Under the pieces are notes generated by a model, which was given only the letters and a program-made list of their open reading frames with translations, was not told the origin of the DNA and searched no databases. A stretch of DNA of 64,000 bases from Tigriopus japonicus (taxonomy: Eukaryota > Arthropoda > Copepoda > Harpacticoida > Harpacticidae). Below are positions 19,581 to 30,982 of this stretch, piece after piece. The stretch is taken from positions 2,337,401-2,401,400 of the forward strand of contig CM021319.1 in assembly GCA_010645155.1 (NCBI GenBank), read 5' to 3'. Within the stretch, counting starts at the first letter, position 1. Each line of letters opens with the position of its first letter. The position numbers and the translations under genes were made by a program.

Positions 19581-20837
19581 TTAAGAATTCGATGGCTCGG
19601 CTCTTCTGGACATAGAATCATTTTTGTTCGAACAAGGCAGATCCACAATGGTGTCACTGACCTGAAGGTCGGCTAATTGAGTAAGCAAACGATCCTCTTC
19701 ATCCCTACATAATGCCTCCAATTCCTCGTCTAGTTCAGCGTCACTCAAATCAGGCGAGCTTCCCGCTAAAGCACCAGCAATTTCATCTTCTAGCTGCGTC
19801 ATGTCCTGGAGTTCACTCATCATGTCCTGAATTTCTTGAACGGACTTTGATTTCTGAGACTCGGCCAAAGCTTGAGTCCCCGATTTTAGCGCTGACACCA
19901 CATTCTTGCTGAGCAATGAAGACTCCAATGTAGACTTCAGATTTTCAAGTTGTAAAAGATATCCATTCATCGTGGCTAAATTCTTTCTCATGATGAGCAA
20001 TCGTTTTAAACAGGTCTTGGCCTCTGTTCTAAGACCGGTCTTAAGTAAGCGTTTCACCTCGACTTGCAGAGGACTCATTCGAGCCTCGAGCACCTCTACT
20101 TTCTGATTCACTTGTTCAATGGTGAGTTCCAAGGACACCAGTTCTTTCTCATCTCCTTCGATCGAAGAGCAACCAATTTTGTAGACCACTTCATCATTGT
20201 CAAGTTCGACTTGTGACACAACCCCATGTGCAAGGAGGAATTGCAAACATAGCTCTTGAGCACTCTGGTGAATGGCAACGTTATTCATGATCTTTACACA
20301 ATTGGCTTTGGTAGTGAACTCGTGCTTTCCAACGGAAAACCTGTCCGATGACGATTTAAGTTCAGTTTTGATCTCTTTCGCCAGTTTCTCCAGTGTCTCA
20401 GGATGAACATAATCACCCGACCCTCGCCCTCCCCACGCCCATTTTAAGGCCTTTTTACTCCGGTTAACAATGGGCGACAGTACAAAGCCAAACCAAGTTT
20501 GCTCATTGCGCGTTGCCACAAAGGTTTCATGCAAATAGTTTTGATAATCAATGGAAGACACGAGTTGGCCGGACTTTATCATTAGATCTAGCACTTCGGG
20601 CAAGACCTTGGGTTTACAATGTGTCCATTCTTGGATGTCCCAAGTCTCTGTCAAGGGAAAAATGGGCTTCTTCTCCAACATCAATCCGGAAGCGATCAGA
20701 TGTCGCCAGAATTCGAGTTTAGCATCAAAAGCCTCAGGATTCAGTTCTCGAGGACGAAATGGAGCACAGAGCACACGCTGACGTTCCTCATCTTCATCAG
20801 GAGGCTTAGGCAAGGATTTGAGTGAGATTTTGACCAT
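19581..20837 (-). CDS. CHMP7: Charged multivesicular body protein 7 (ESCRT-III)
   Basis: An ESCRT-III-related protein that recruits the ESCRT machinery to the re-forming nuclear envelope and works in endosomal sorting. A single exon of 418 residues (mammalian about 450). The N-terminal half (about 1-215) is the CHMP7-specific tandem winged-helix region, e.g. FWRHLIASGLMLEKKPIFPL and TWFGFVLSPIVNRSKKALKWA. The C-terminal half is a charged SNF7-type coiled coil, e.g. VEVLEARMSPLQVEVKRLLK and MMSELQDMTQLEDEIAGAL. The acidic end DAELDEELEALCRDEE resembles an MIT-interacting motif for Vps4. It shares a 423-base upstream region with IFT43. Confidence 0.92.
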   Translation of the reverse strand: MVKISLKSLPKPPDEDEERQRVLCAPFRPRELNPEAFDAKLEFWRHLIASGLMLEKKPIFPLTETWDIQEWTHCKPKVLPEVLDLMIKSGQLVSSIDYQNYLHETFVATRNEQTWFGFVLSPIVNRSKKALKWAWGGRGSGDYVHPETLEKLAKEIKTELKSSSDRFSVGKHEFTTKANCVKIMNNVAIHQSAQELCLQFLLAHGVVSQVELDNDEVVYKIGCSSIEGDEKELVSLELTIEQVNQKVEVLEARMSPLQVEVKRLLKTGLRTEAKTCLKRLLIMRKNLATMNGYLLQLENLKSTLESSLLSKNVVSALKSGTQALAESQKSKSVQEIQDMMSELQDMTQLEDEIAGALAGSSPDLSDAELDEELEALCRDEEDRLLTQLADLQVSDTIVDLPCSNKNDSMSRRAEPSNS

Positions 20838-21260
20838 CTTGGAGTCATAAAATCCAGGTCGAAAAGAGCTGTTATCTTGTAGGTTTTCTGACGTTCATTG
20901 CTTGCTTGCACTTGATCAGTTTGTTTGTTTTTGTTCAATTTCAGGGTTCGAAGCTGGAAAGTGTCTGAAAAAAGTTCAATTAACGTTTTGGAAGAAATTT
21001 CAATGATAGAGATGTGAATTTATGATTCATATTTAGGACTAATTATCGCTTTGAGTGTATTGTACATGATAGGGTAAAAGTTTCAGTAACAAACTCTTCG
21101 TTAAATGCCATTTTATAAATTTCTCAATTAGTGTGCCCAAATTGAGAACGATAGGTTCTTACCTGCATGGCCTTTTCATTACCTGACGTTCAGGTATATA
21201 TTCTTTGGGAGGTAATGAAATTGCTTTGAGTTATGCCTTTCCCAGAAGGCCCAAAGTATC
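20838..21260. promoter_or_regulatory. Shared divergent upstream region, CHMP7 / IFT43
   Basis: 423 bases between two head-to-head start codons. The stretch is AT-rich in the middle. I looked for an RFX X-box (expected for ciliary genes) and saw no convincing one. Confidence 0.5.
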
Positions 21261-22030
21261 ATGATTGACGATTTGGATCTGGCATTGGCTCCGGAGCAAA
21301 ATGAAGTACATCCTAAGCAAGGTCGAAGGGCCAATCGCATGGCCTTCGAGACCAAAGCTGAAGAGTCCAATCCGTTTGAAACGGGCGGAAGTCCACTAAA
21401 AGCTCGACCTCCCTCGGGTGAATTATTTCTCGATGAGGGCTTTAAAGTCTCTCGAGGAGGAGGTGCAGCCAATCGGGGACGTCGAAATATGGGAGGATGG
21501 GCCGAAGAGCGGACAAAAACCGCTAAAAGTGTCCGAATCCAATCAGCCGCCCAACAAATTGCGGCATCGCAAAATGCTGGAGACTCAGATGAAGACGGAA
21601 ACTTCCCGGATATTCCGGATTTGGATGAAGTTCACGACGAAGACATGACTTTACAGGTGAATGAATTTTACCGGTACTGAGAAGTTCACTATCGAACGTT
21701 TTTTGAAAGTCATCATTTTATGTTGATTAGGTGGCTGATGCTCCATCCTTGGCGGTGAATCGGGTGGCCACTTTCCGTGAATTGGATAATGATCTCTTGA
21801 AACACGTGGCTTTTGCAACTATGGATGATATCGATCTCAAACTGTTGACCAAAGGACTTACCCCGGAACAAAAACTCAAAGAAATCGACGAACCATGGAC
21901 GTGGGATGTTCTCTTTGCCGAGGTTACGGGCGACCTTCAAAAGGAATGGTTTCCGGAGCAAGAGGAGCAAGAAAAGGCGGCTGCCGCCAATGAACGCCCT
22001 TACACAGCCTTCAATAGATTCCCAGTGTGA
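21261..22030 (+). CDS. IFT43: Intraflagellar transport protein 43 (IFT-A)
   Basis: A small subunit of the IFT-A complex that drives retrograde transport in cilia. Two exons, 21261-21656 and 21731-22030, separated by a 74-base GT-AG intron, encode 231 residues (mammalian about 208-213). The N-terminal half is charged and disordered (MGGWAEERTKTAKS). The conserved C-terminal block includes FPDIPDLDEVHDEDMTLQ, NRVATFRELDNDLLKHVAF, DDIDLKLLTKGLTPE and EPWTWDVLFAEVTGDL, which are IFT43 hallmarks. An ATTAAA poly(A) signal lies about 28 bases past the stop. Confidence 0.92.
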
Positions 22031-22057
22031 TTGCCAGTTATAAATGTATTTCAAAAC

Positions 22058-22063
22058 ATTAAA
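22058..22063 (+). terminator. Poly(A) signal for IFT43
   Basis: ATTAAA variant signal about 28 bases after the stop codon. Confidence 0.5.
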
Positions 22064-24399
22064 GAAAAATGTATAAACATATGATTTCATTTAACATAAC
22101 TTTGCAACTAATGAACAGGTATAGATTAGCGATGAATAGAAGTATCGACAACTATCTTAGGAGCCTTTAGCCGATCTTATGAAAGAAGTTTTCTGAATTT
22201 TTTTCTTAACTGTTTGTCCACTAAATATGAAATTTTTCACATTTACCCTCCTTTGTAACTCCATATTTGTTCATTAAAGTGCTGCTCCTGATTTGTAACA
22301 TTAGACAATTAATCATGATCATAAATTGTTTCATTTGTTCCATTTGAAGGAATATTTGAGTCTAATAAAAACCCTCATAAAGAACTCGCATTTTAAAGAA
22401 AGTTATGAATTCATCTTTACGTGAAACCGTAAACTTGATGCAGTATGAAAAAAATGAGCGCTTTAAAACCGGGGAAGCCGCCTCAGATTAGAGTCACTAG
22501 AGCGTCTCTCCCTCAGAAAACCTGTGGAAGGCAACCAGTAGGCCCCAAGATCACATTTTTTCGAAGCCTTGGAGCTAACAGGAAAGTGGGCTTTAAAGCC
22601 TTGAATCTATGGGTATATAGTTCTTTGTCCTAGGAGACATTTACAAACTATCCTCCTCCAATGACCGTTATTGGATTGCCAGCCCCACGAGTTCTTTGCT
22701 CAACGAGGAACAAAATGGCCCAGGTTTGCACGTTTTAATTACAAGTTTCCTGTTGCGATTTGAAACATGTTTAATGTATCTAAACGCAAGCAAACTTGCC
22801 TTGGCATCAGTTGATAATCATGAATCTTTGATCAAGCATTTTTCGAAACTTTCCTATCCACAAGATTGCTCATTTTTCCGAGGAATGCGTACCTACACAT
22901 TCAAAATTACCGTATCTGAACATCGATTAGTACAACTCTTGAGGTGCAAATTTGGCAAATGATTTGTGCTAACGTCTATGCGACATGTGAGCAATGTCTA
23001 CCAAGAATTTGAGCAAATGGGACATGTTCAATTCAACTTTGACCCGGGTTTAACTGACTTGTTACGAAGGGATTGAATCTGTACGGGACATTCCCGACCA
23101 AGCCCTACAGGAACGCAGGTTTCTGGCATTCGCCAGAAGCCAAGAACTAAGTCATTTTTTGAGTCAGATCTCGTATCGTGGAGGATGTGCTTGGCTCGAA
23201 AGTTGGACTAGTATATAATCGTTGAAGCGATTTGATGTTCGAGACTGAAGCGTACGCTATTTCAGGATTTGCCTTAAATTAATCATAACAACTAATCATG
23301 CTTAACAACTCTTCTCTGACGTATTGGTTGTTCTTGACAACTATGAAAAGCTGTGTTGATAATGTTACTAGCAAGAAATGCTATAAGAGCAATGTTTTTG
23401 GCGAAATTTTGAGCATAACAAAAGTACAGAATATCAAAAAACAGCTCCTGTGACCCGAAATATGAAAATGACACCTATTTTGATGATGTATATTTTAATC
23501 GTCTTCATCAAGTAGTGAAACGTGCTTGAATGCAAGAGAATTTCCGGGAATTTTGGTAAGGCTGCATTAGGAATTTATAAAGATTTTAATGGAGTTTTGG
23601 CGAAATGTTTATGACAACTCGTGAATGAAAACATAACTACATTTATGACGTCTTGCCTCAGCTGACAGCGATTGGAATTTGACGTATTTGACATTGGGCG
23701 CTTAGCCATAAACGATGATTCAACAATCGCACCCAAAAAACTCTTTCTTATTGATTTTGCCGAGATTCCTCCGCTTTTACCTCCTGATAAACCCCTCCTT
23801 AAACCCAAACTTTCGATGGCCAGATGAGGTACATGTGTCTCCCAAACCGCGAGCCTGACCATCATCATAGTTCGGGTAGTTCTCCTTAACCCTAATTACT
23901 CCAGTCCAGCCTTGCTGGGCCGAGCCCGGCTTAGCGCATCACTACTAAGAATTGGTGACAACACGGGCCATAGAAACAGGCCTCCGATTTGTCCCCGGTC
24001 GACTCCTTCACCGGCCAACACCCTTCGACGTCAATCGTGACCATAGCAGCCAACATCTGGAACGGACAGGCTGGCTGAGGAGAGTGTTCCTCGATTTCAC
24101 CCGTCCAACACGGACAAACAGCAGGGTTACCAAATCCGGCAACGGGCACACCTAACCGTTCCGAAAATGAAAGTTTGAAGCCGCGTTAAAGCCATTCAAA
24201 TCACTCAAAACTCCCGAAAACTAATATTATTTGAATTCTATTCCATCTTCAATCTCACTATCGCCTATTTCCCAATACTGAAGTCAGCAACTCCCTGAAT
24301 TTCTGAAGTAGGGCGTATGCTGCCGGTTGCTTTCTGCGCCTCTTGGGTTTATGCGCTGCACTCTTTTTGGGCCGTCTGGCAGGAACCAACTCGCTCTCT
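22064..24399. other. Intergenic region, no supported gene
   Basis: 2.3 kb between IFT43 and the CK1 gamma leader. The first part is AT-rich. A GC-richer patch at about 23880-24170 has a minus-strand frame with many Cys and Pro but no recognisable domain. No terminal repeats or tRNA-like structures found. Confidence 0.5.
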
Positions 24400-25617
24400 C
24401 ACTCCGTGAATTTCAGTCGAGAGTGGCTATCTAGCTAGTAGCTCGTCCTCTATCCGGACCAACCTACCAAGCGACCGACCCCATTGATTGAACTCCTGCC
24501 TACAGTGTTCGGATTCGAGAGGCCGTGTCCGGTGCCCGCCTCTTCTTCGCCCTTCTCCTCCTCCTCGTCGTCCTCCTCGTTGGTCAGTGGACTGACTCTC
24601 CGGCCTCCTCGGCCCCCATTCACATGGCAAGAGAGACTGAGACCGAGACTGAGATTCGCTCACACATTTTTTAGAGAGAGGAGAGAAAGTCGTCGAGATT
24701 GAATCGAGATTGAGTTGAGGGCTAGACCGCGATCCTCGCGATTCTCTCTCGGTTCTCGTTGTTGCGGCGTCCGTGCGTGGCGAGTCAGATCTGGCGTTGC
24801 GTTTCCTAGGGCGTGGGAGCGCTCCGACCGAAACAACCAGTTCAGTGTCAGTTCCACTGGCACACTCGCGCTTATTCATACACTTACAACTGACGGACGG
24901 ACGGACGTTGAGTGAGGCTGAGGAGCCTCGACGACCTCTGTCCCCCGTCCCCTGGTGCCTCCCCTGGTGAGAGAGAGAGGAAGAGTGGCCTGCGAGCGAC
25001 TGTGGGTCACTGGGCTGAGGTAGTTTCCAAGACATTCATCGAGTCGGCTGACGAGTTCCTTCATCCTTTGCTCGCTCGATCTGGCCTAGAGTTGTGGCGG
25101 GTCGGAACTGAGGGAGTCTTGGGAGAGCCAGCCCTCAACCAGCCAGCCCATCAGGCCAACTAACCTTCGTCGACGGTGTCGATCCCATTGATCTGTTCCC
25201 TCGCTCCCCATCCATCTAGACATCCATCCTTTCATCCCATCCGACGAGCCAAACACGGCGATACAGACACACTCGGGGAGAGAGAGAGTGAATGTATCCT
25301 TCATCAACCGAGATCGGACTCTGAAAAAGAAAACTCCGACATCTCCTCGTTCCGCCTTGGGTTGTGTTTCTCCCGGGGATCGATCGGTGGTTCGAATAGG
25401 ATCGCTCGTGTCGTGCCACGACCCACGATCTCAGGAGTCAGCGGGATCGACCGCTACTTCGAGTGCGTGCGGCGTGTCTTCTGGTTCTCGCGGTCGTCGT
25501 CCGCGGTGATTGCGGGTTTGGGTGGTTCCCTTGGATGCGTAGCACGCCCTCGTGGCCCGGTCTAGTGCATGGACCACCCCACGGTGGGGAGTGGCTCCGC
25601 GTGGTGGGCGGTGAGCT
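24400..25617 (+). promoter_or_regulatory. CK1 gamma promoter / long 5' UTR
   Basis: A 1.2-kb block, clearly more GC-rich than the flanks, with C/T-rich triplet runs (CCTCCTCCTCGTCGTCC near 24550) and GA-rich tracts (GAGAGAGAG near 24965 and 25280). Composition and position directly before the kinase start fit a CpG-type promoter with a long leader. Short frames inside look accidental. Confidence 0.5.
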
Positions 25618-27629
25618 ATGCAGAGGAGTGACGATCGGCCGCGCAAAGAAGAGGCCCGAGTAGCTCTGAGCGGCTTGCTCGCCACGGCGGGTGAAAACGC
25701 CACGAGTCACGCGGCTGCAGCAGTGGCCGCCACACGCCGAGTCAGCCAGACGTCCAGTCGCACGCGACAAAACATGGCGGGTCAATCGCGCACCAGTGCG
25801 GGCTCCAGCTCGGTGCTCATGGTGGGCCCTAATTTCCGAGTGGGCAAGAAAATCGGGTGCGGTAACTTTGGCGAGCTTCGCCTGGGCAAGAACCTATACA
25901 ATAATGAGCATGTGGCCATCAAACTCGAGCCCATGAAATCGAAGGCACCCCAACTTCATTTAGAGTACCGCTTTTACAAGCAGTTGGGCAGTCATGAGGG
26001 CATTCCCGACATTTACTACTTTGGCCCCTGTGGGAAGTATAACGCTCTGGTCATGGAGCTCTTAGGCCCGAGTTTAGAAGATCTCTTTGATATTTGTGGA
26101 CGCAAGTTCTCGCTGAAGACTGTTCTGATGATTGCCATTCAGTTGCTCCACCAGTTGGAGTTTGTCCACACCAAGCATTTGATTTATCGTGACGTGAAAC
26201 CCGAAAACTTCCTCATTGGAAGGACCTCGATGAAAAAGGACAAAATCATACACGTGGTGGATTTCGGTTTGGCCAAAGAATACATCGACCCCGACACCAA
26301 CAAACACATTCCTTACAGAGAACACAAGAGCCTCACGGGCACAGCCCGATACATGAGCATTAATACTCACTTGGGCAAGGAGCAATCCAGACGGGACGAT
26401 TTAGAGGCATTGGGGCACATGTTCATGTACTTCCTGAGAGGTGAGTCAGCGTTGATGAGTAACTCAGGGGAAGCAAGAAAAATCGAAAATGTCTTTCTCG
26501 ATGTTCAATAACCCCGTCAATCACTCAGAGACACAACCTGCCAACCAAAATTAGTGTCCACTTTGGGCAACCCATACGTTTTGGCACGTTAAAGAGAGCT
26601 CGAGCCATGGAAGGGTAGGTCAACGAGTAATTGTGTTTTCTGGCGGTTGACCAAACGACAAGCATTGCAAGAGGTCAGATTCATTTTTTCTTCTTTTAGC
26701 CAAAATAACGAGAAGGAGCTCTGATCTATTCTAAGGTGGAAATATTTTACTCGATGTAGTTCGTATGCAACTAACAAGGATGCAAAAATTAGCAATCAGT
26801 ATATGTTCCACGGCTAGCAATTTAGAGTGTTCTAGCCGTGGGGCCTTGAGCTTTCGTGTAATAAACATAGGCTTTTGCAAGTTCAGGCAAGGAAAAAAAA
26901 GTAGATCTCTAGCTATGCTTGAAAGATTTGTCCATTCTTTCATTTTCATTTTCCCTTTCCTCACCTTTAGGTTCATTACCTTGGCAAGGGCTCAAAGCGG
27001 AAACCTTGAAAGAGCGCTATCAGAAAATCGGGGACACCAAACGGGCCACCCCCATTGAGAATCTGTGCGAGAACTATCCCGAGGAGATGGCGACATATTT
27101 ACGCTACGTCCGGCGGCTGGACTTTTTCGAAACCCCAGACTACGACTACTTGCGTAAACTGTTTACGGATCTTTGCGAACGTAAAGGCTACGATCCCAAT
27201 GATGGAGAATTCGATTGGACTGGCCGGAACATGTCGACGCCCGTGAACTCGGTATCGGCCGGAGGCAACGCAGCCGGTGGCCAGGATGTGATTTCACCCG
27301 GAAATCGAGATCGGCATCGAACCGGCAAGGACGGGGGCAAAGGTGGGAATGCCAACGCTTGGTCCGAGTCCAAACCCAGCGGCATCGACGGCCTCGGACC
27401 TCGATTGACGAATGAGAGTCGTCACCCGTCGGTTCAGGTGGTTCGCGGCTCCACCAATATTGACCTCTCCCGGGCAGGCATCGACGACGATGGCAACACG
27501 GCGGATCGATCGAACGCGCCCATTAACAATGATGTAGATATCGCAGAGGAGACAAAATGCTGTTGCTTTTTCAAGAGGAAAATCAAGAAGAAGAAGTCGT
27601 CCGCCGCGGGAGGGATTCGTAACAAGTGA
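25618..27629 (+). CDS. CSNK1G: Casein kinase 1 gamma (gilgamesh-type)
   Basis: A membrane-anchored Ser/Thr kinase; in animals it phosphorylates Wnt co-receptors and acts in trafficking. Exons 25618-26440 and 26971-27629 give 493 residues from the first Met. A shorter start at Met53 (25774, [16 protein letters not shown]) aligns better with vertebrate N termini. Kinase features: glycine loop [18 protein letters not shown], catalytic Asp192 in YRDVKPENF, Asp215 in [10 protein letters not shown], and the CK1 signature [30 protein letters not shown] (excerpt). The exon junction falls in FLRG/SLPWQG. The tail ends [17 protein letters not shown], the palmitoylated cysteine cluster plus basic patch that defines CK1 gamma. 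The 530-base intron is otherwise featureless. Confidence 0.95.
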
Positions 27630-27639
27630 TACACCACGT

Positions 27640-27697
27640 CTACTACTACTACAACTACTTCTACTATTATTACTACTACTACTATTACTACTACCAC
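27640..27697 (+). repeat. (CTA/TTA)n triplet repeat in CK1 gamma 3' UTR
   Basis: An imperfect run of CTA, TTA and CAA triplets starting 11 bases after the kinase stop codon. The following 0.9 kb to about 28500 has no gene and probably holds the rest of the 3' UTR. Confidence 0.8.
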
Positions 27698-28588
27698 AAT
27701 TACAACAAAACGAAAAAAACATCAACTTCTGAGCCTCCTAGCCATGAATGATAAACATCAACACCAACACCACGATTTATACCCCAGCCGTGCGGGTGGA
27801 CTTCTGTTTCAGCGAGGATCCGTCGGGCCTCTCCTCCTCCACCTTGCCCATGTAGCTCATCGTTTCCGTCTCCTCCTCCTCTTCTTTTAGTATCATCATC
27901 TCCATTTCTTCAACAACTCCCGTCATCATCGCCCATTAGATCTGGAATGGTCCTCCAGCCGAAGCCACCGCCACGCCCGTCAATATTCTTGTCGTGTAAT
28001 GAACTAGAAACTACCGCGACACAATACTTCTCGTGGATGATTCATTTCTGTCAGCCCAGCTAAACGACCTCTTCTCGTTGCCCATCGATTGGCAAAACCG
28101 TACTCCCCCCACCCTCTCTACCCCCGACCCTACTTCTCCGCGATCAACTAATTGCTTGCCCTTTGGGATTCAAACGATCGGAGTGATATTCGTAAAAGGG
28201 GTTTCTTGAAAAGACGTCGAAGATAACCATTATTATTATTATCATTACTCACATATGCTACAAACAACACACGCCTCAACAAAATCCCCTATCCCCCCTG
28301 TTCCTCCCCATAATTGGTTGAAGAAGACGATGGTAGCGAAGAAAACGGAAAGTCACTGAATGCCATATAAAAAAATACGAACATTTTTTATTTGCTAGAA
28401 GCGCAAATATACCATTAATTTATCAAAAACTCGCGAGCGTCTACTTTCCTACCCGCTTATTTACTCTCTGAACCGAAAAGAAATCGCAAAACACCGGGAC
28501 TCGTTCTTTGAAGAAGGTATATTTAAACAAATTCAGACATCACTCAGACGTAGGTTGGTTGGATGGTGAGGTTCCAAGGACATCGGAT

Positions 28589-29150
28589 TTATTCGGCGTC
28601 ATCCTCGTCCTTGATGACCCGCGTGTAAATGGTCTGAGCCGAGTGTTGGACCACCTGTCGGATAAGCCCCTTCTGCACGAGTTCGGTGAGAGCCTTTCGG
28701 GCCAACGAACCGCGCACCTTCATCCGCTCGCTCACGATGGAGGGCGTGATCAGTTTGTAGGTGGGCACCTCCTTCAACATCTTGTCGTAGGTTCCTTGGT
28801 CGAACAACACCAAGTTGTTGAGCTTGTCGCGGGTCTTGCCCTTAGACCACTTCTTCTTCTTGGCCTTGCCACCGCCGCCTCCTTCTTTCTTCTTGGGAGC
28901 CTTGGCCGGAGCCTTGGACGTGGTCTTGGCGTCCTTCTTCGCACCCTAAAACATCAAACGCGAACACAATATTTATGAAGCGTTCAGAGCTCGGAAAATC
29001 GGCGAAAATCTCGAACATCGACATCGAAATCGACGGGAAATTGTCAGGAAGGGGATGACGAGGGTTTCGGGATGATTTTGATGGATTTTAAATGGGTCTT
29101 GGGTGGGGAACAAGTTAGAAAATGTTGGGATCAAAATGTGCGCTTACCAT
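28589..29150 (-). CDS. RPS25: 40S ribosomal protein S25 (eS25)
   Basis: A small-subunit ribosomal protein. The coding exons are 29148-29150 (the ATG alone) and 28589-28945; the intron between has GT-AG ends on the minus strand and begins right after the start codon. This arrangement is common in animal ribosomal protein genes. The product is 119 residues: a Lys/Ala/Gly-rich N terminus ([20 protein letters not shown]), then [39 protein letters not shown] and [17 protein letters not shown]. Length matches the family (about 115-125). It is head-to-head with TFIIF-beta. Confidence 0.97.
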
Positions 29151-29919
29151 CCTAAATGAGAGTCCAAAGGAAAAGAACGGAAGAGGAAAATCAGCTGAAA
29201 TCCATGAAACCCATCAACAACTTGAGCAGCGTGACCAAAGAGGCCCAAAGAAGCGTTAGCCGGAGCCGCTTTTGATTCTACCTTAGATCATTTGATTGTC
29301 AACTCGCAACTTTGAGGGGAGAGGAAATATTGTTCATGAATGTCTGCTTGGTTGTCAATTAGCTTAATCTGCGGCATAATACGTTTTCACGGCATTTGAA
29401 ATAAGGACGTTTTCTCGCCCATTGGTTAAGATGTCGTCACCTTTTTTCATTGACAAACTCCGCCGCATTGATAAACAAAAGCTAGTGTAGCCAAAAAGAA
29501 GGAATGCGGTCATTTTTTCTTCCCCTTTTTTTCACGTAATTTCTCTCAACTTTCAAGCGTGATCCGATCTCATTCCACGCACCTCAAAAATCAGGGAGTT
29601 GCATCGTGTGGCAAACGCAACCTTTTCTATGTTTGGACTTTAATCATAATAAAGCTCCGCAGATCTAGTAGGTTAGACATAGCTGCAAATAGCGATACTG
29701 TTAAATGAATGTGTTAGGTCATATTGGTATTATCTGTACCAAAGATCTTGTATCGTACACTATGCTACGAGTTAAGAAACTTCAGAGTTGTAAAAGATAG
29801 TTCAACACTTCCATTGTGATTTTTGGCCAATTCTTTCAAATGGTGTTGGCCACACTTCTCAACATAAGTTTAGTTTCACCATTCATTCGTTCATTCGCAA
29901 AGTCCTCTTGATCATCAAC
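29151..29919. promoter_or_regulatory. Shared divergent upstream region, RPS25 / GTF2F2
   Basis: 769 bases between two head-to-head genes. A C/T-rich run (TCTTCCCCTTTTTTTC, 29519-29534) reads as purine-rich toward RPS25, so it is not a TOP-like element in the usual orientation. No other site named. Confidence 0.4.
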
Positions 29920-30864
29920 ATGTCAGCCACGGAAAACGGATCCAGTGCGAGCGCCGCCTCCGCCGCCTCCACGAGTGAGACCGTCAAGGGCACGCCCAAA
30001 AAGTCCGACAAGGACGTGGATCTGGTGAACGCCTGTCGAGGCGTGTGGCTGGTCAAAGTGCCCAAATACATCGCGGATCGATGGGAAAACTGCCCCGAAA
30101 ACAGTCAAGTGGGCAAGCTCCGGATCGCTCGCCGGGCCAACGCCACGCCCACCGTGTCCTTTTCGCTGGACGACTCGGTGATCGCGGCCACACCCGTGTC
30201 CACCAAAGGAGCACCGCCCAGCCTCAACAAAGGTTCCAACAAGGAGATTCCCAAGGAGCACAAATTCGTGGTGAACACGCTCAATGCGCAGACTTTGGCC
30301 GTTTTATCGCATTGTTCGGCGGCTGGATCCGAGGCCTTGACCGGACCGGGAGGCACGCCCATTGGGCCGGTTCTGGATAAGTTGGCCGTGGAAGGCAAAG
30401 TGGTGCAACGCGCCGAATGTCGACCCATCAATAATCACATCTACATGAGCCTCAAGAAGGAGGCCTACCTCAAGGCCATCGAGCCCACGCGACAAACCAA
30501 GCACCTGGATAAGGCCGTGATGGCCTACAAGCCCAAGGCCAATCATGCCGTGAATATCGCGAACGATTTGAAGAAGAAGTCTGAAGGCAAAAAGTCCCGG
30601 GATGATAAGGAGAAGGTCATGGAAACGTTGTTCGCGCTCTTCGAGAAGCATCAGTATTACAACATCAAGGATCTAGTCAAGGAGACGCGTCAACCCGTGA
30701 CCTACTTGAAGGAAATCCTCAAGGAGGTGTGCAACTACAATCTGAAGAACCCGCACAAGAACATGTGGGAGTTGAAACCCGAATATCGACATTATAAGGG
30801 GGCGGAGGAAGATGCCGATGATCCCAAGCCTGAAAACTCGGACTCATCGGATGATAATATGTAG
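29920..30864 (+). CDS. GTF2F2: General transcription factor IIF subunit 2 (RAP30)
   Basis: The beta subunit of TFIIF, which binds RNA polymerase II and stabilises the pre-initiation complex. A single exon of 314 residues (mammalian about 249), longer mainly by a Ser/Ala-rich leader and internal insertions. Hallmarks: VNACRGVWLVKVPKYIADRW at the N-terminal dimerisation domain, GKLRIAR, and the C-terminal winged helix MYKPKANHAVN-like VMAYKPKANHAVNIAND, DKEKVMETLFALFEKHQYYN, LVKETRQPVTYLKEILKE, KNMWELKPEYRHY. Start at MSATENG is preferred to a Met four codons upstream. Only 118 bases separate its stop from the next ATG. Confidence 0.95.
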   Translation: MSATENGSSASAASAASTSETVKGTPKKSDKDVDLVNACRGVWLVKVPKYIADRWENCPENSQVGKLRIARRANATPTVSFSLDDSVIAATPVSTKGAPPSLNKGSNKEIPKEHKFVVNTLNAQTLAVLSHCSAAGSEALTGPGGTPIGPVLDKLAVEGKVVQRAECRPINNHIYMSLKKEAYLKAIEPTRQTKHLDKAVMAYKPKANHAVNIANDLKKKSEGKKSRDDKEKVMETLFALFEKHQYYNIKDLVKETRQPVTYLKEILKEVCNYNLKNPHKNMWELKPEYRHYKGAEEDADDPKPENSDSSDDNM

Positions 30865-30960
30865 AATCATCTGATTAATTTATATATGATACTTCCTAGA
30901 AAATATACAACGGTTCTCGCCAATCGATCGCCCCTCGCGCGACTCTCGGTATTCATACTG

Positions 30961-30982
30961 TTCACCTATTATTCTCTCGCAG
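30961..30982 (+). promoter_or_regulatory. 3' splice-acceptor-like sequence abutting the mRpL41 ATG
   Basis: A pyrimidine-rich tract ending TTATTCTCTCGCAG lies directly before ATG. In a 118-base gap after GTF2F2 with no AATAAA signal, it could be the acceptor of a 5' UTR intron or a trans-splice site. Confidence 0.5.

Noticed and set aside
20838..21260. RFX X-box upstream of IFT43 (and of IFT88)
   Set aside because: Looked for paired GTTGCC/GGCAAC half sites and saw none convincing.
25086..25785. Long Arg/Ser-rich frames on both strands before CK1 gamma
   Set aside because: GC-rich leader with no domain; explained by composition of the 5' UTR/promoter.
27294..27725. Minus-strand frame opposite the CK1 gamma tail
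   Set aside because: A shadow of the kinase exon and the CTA triplet repeat (poly-Ser/Val).
28946..29147. Possible snoRNA in the RPS25 intron
   Set aside because: No TGATGA C box paired with a D box on the transcribed strand.
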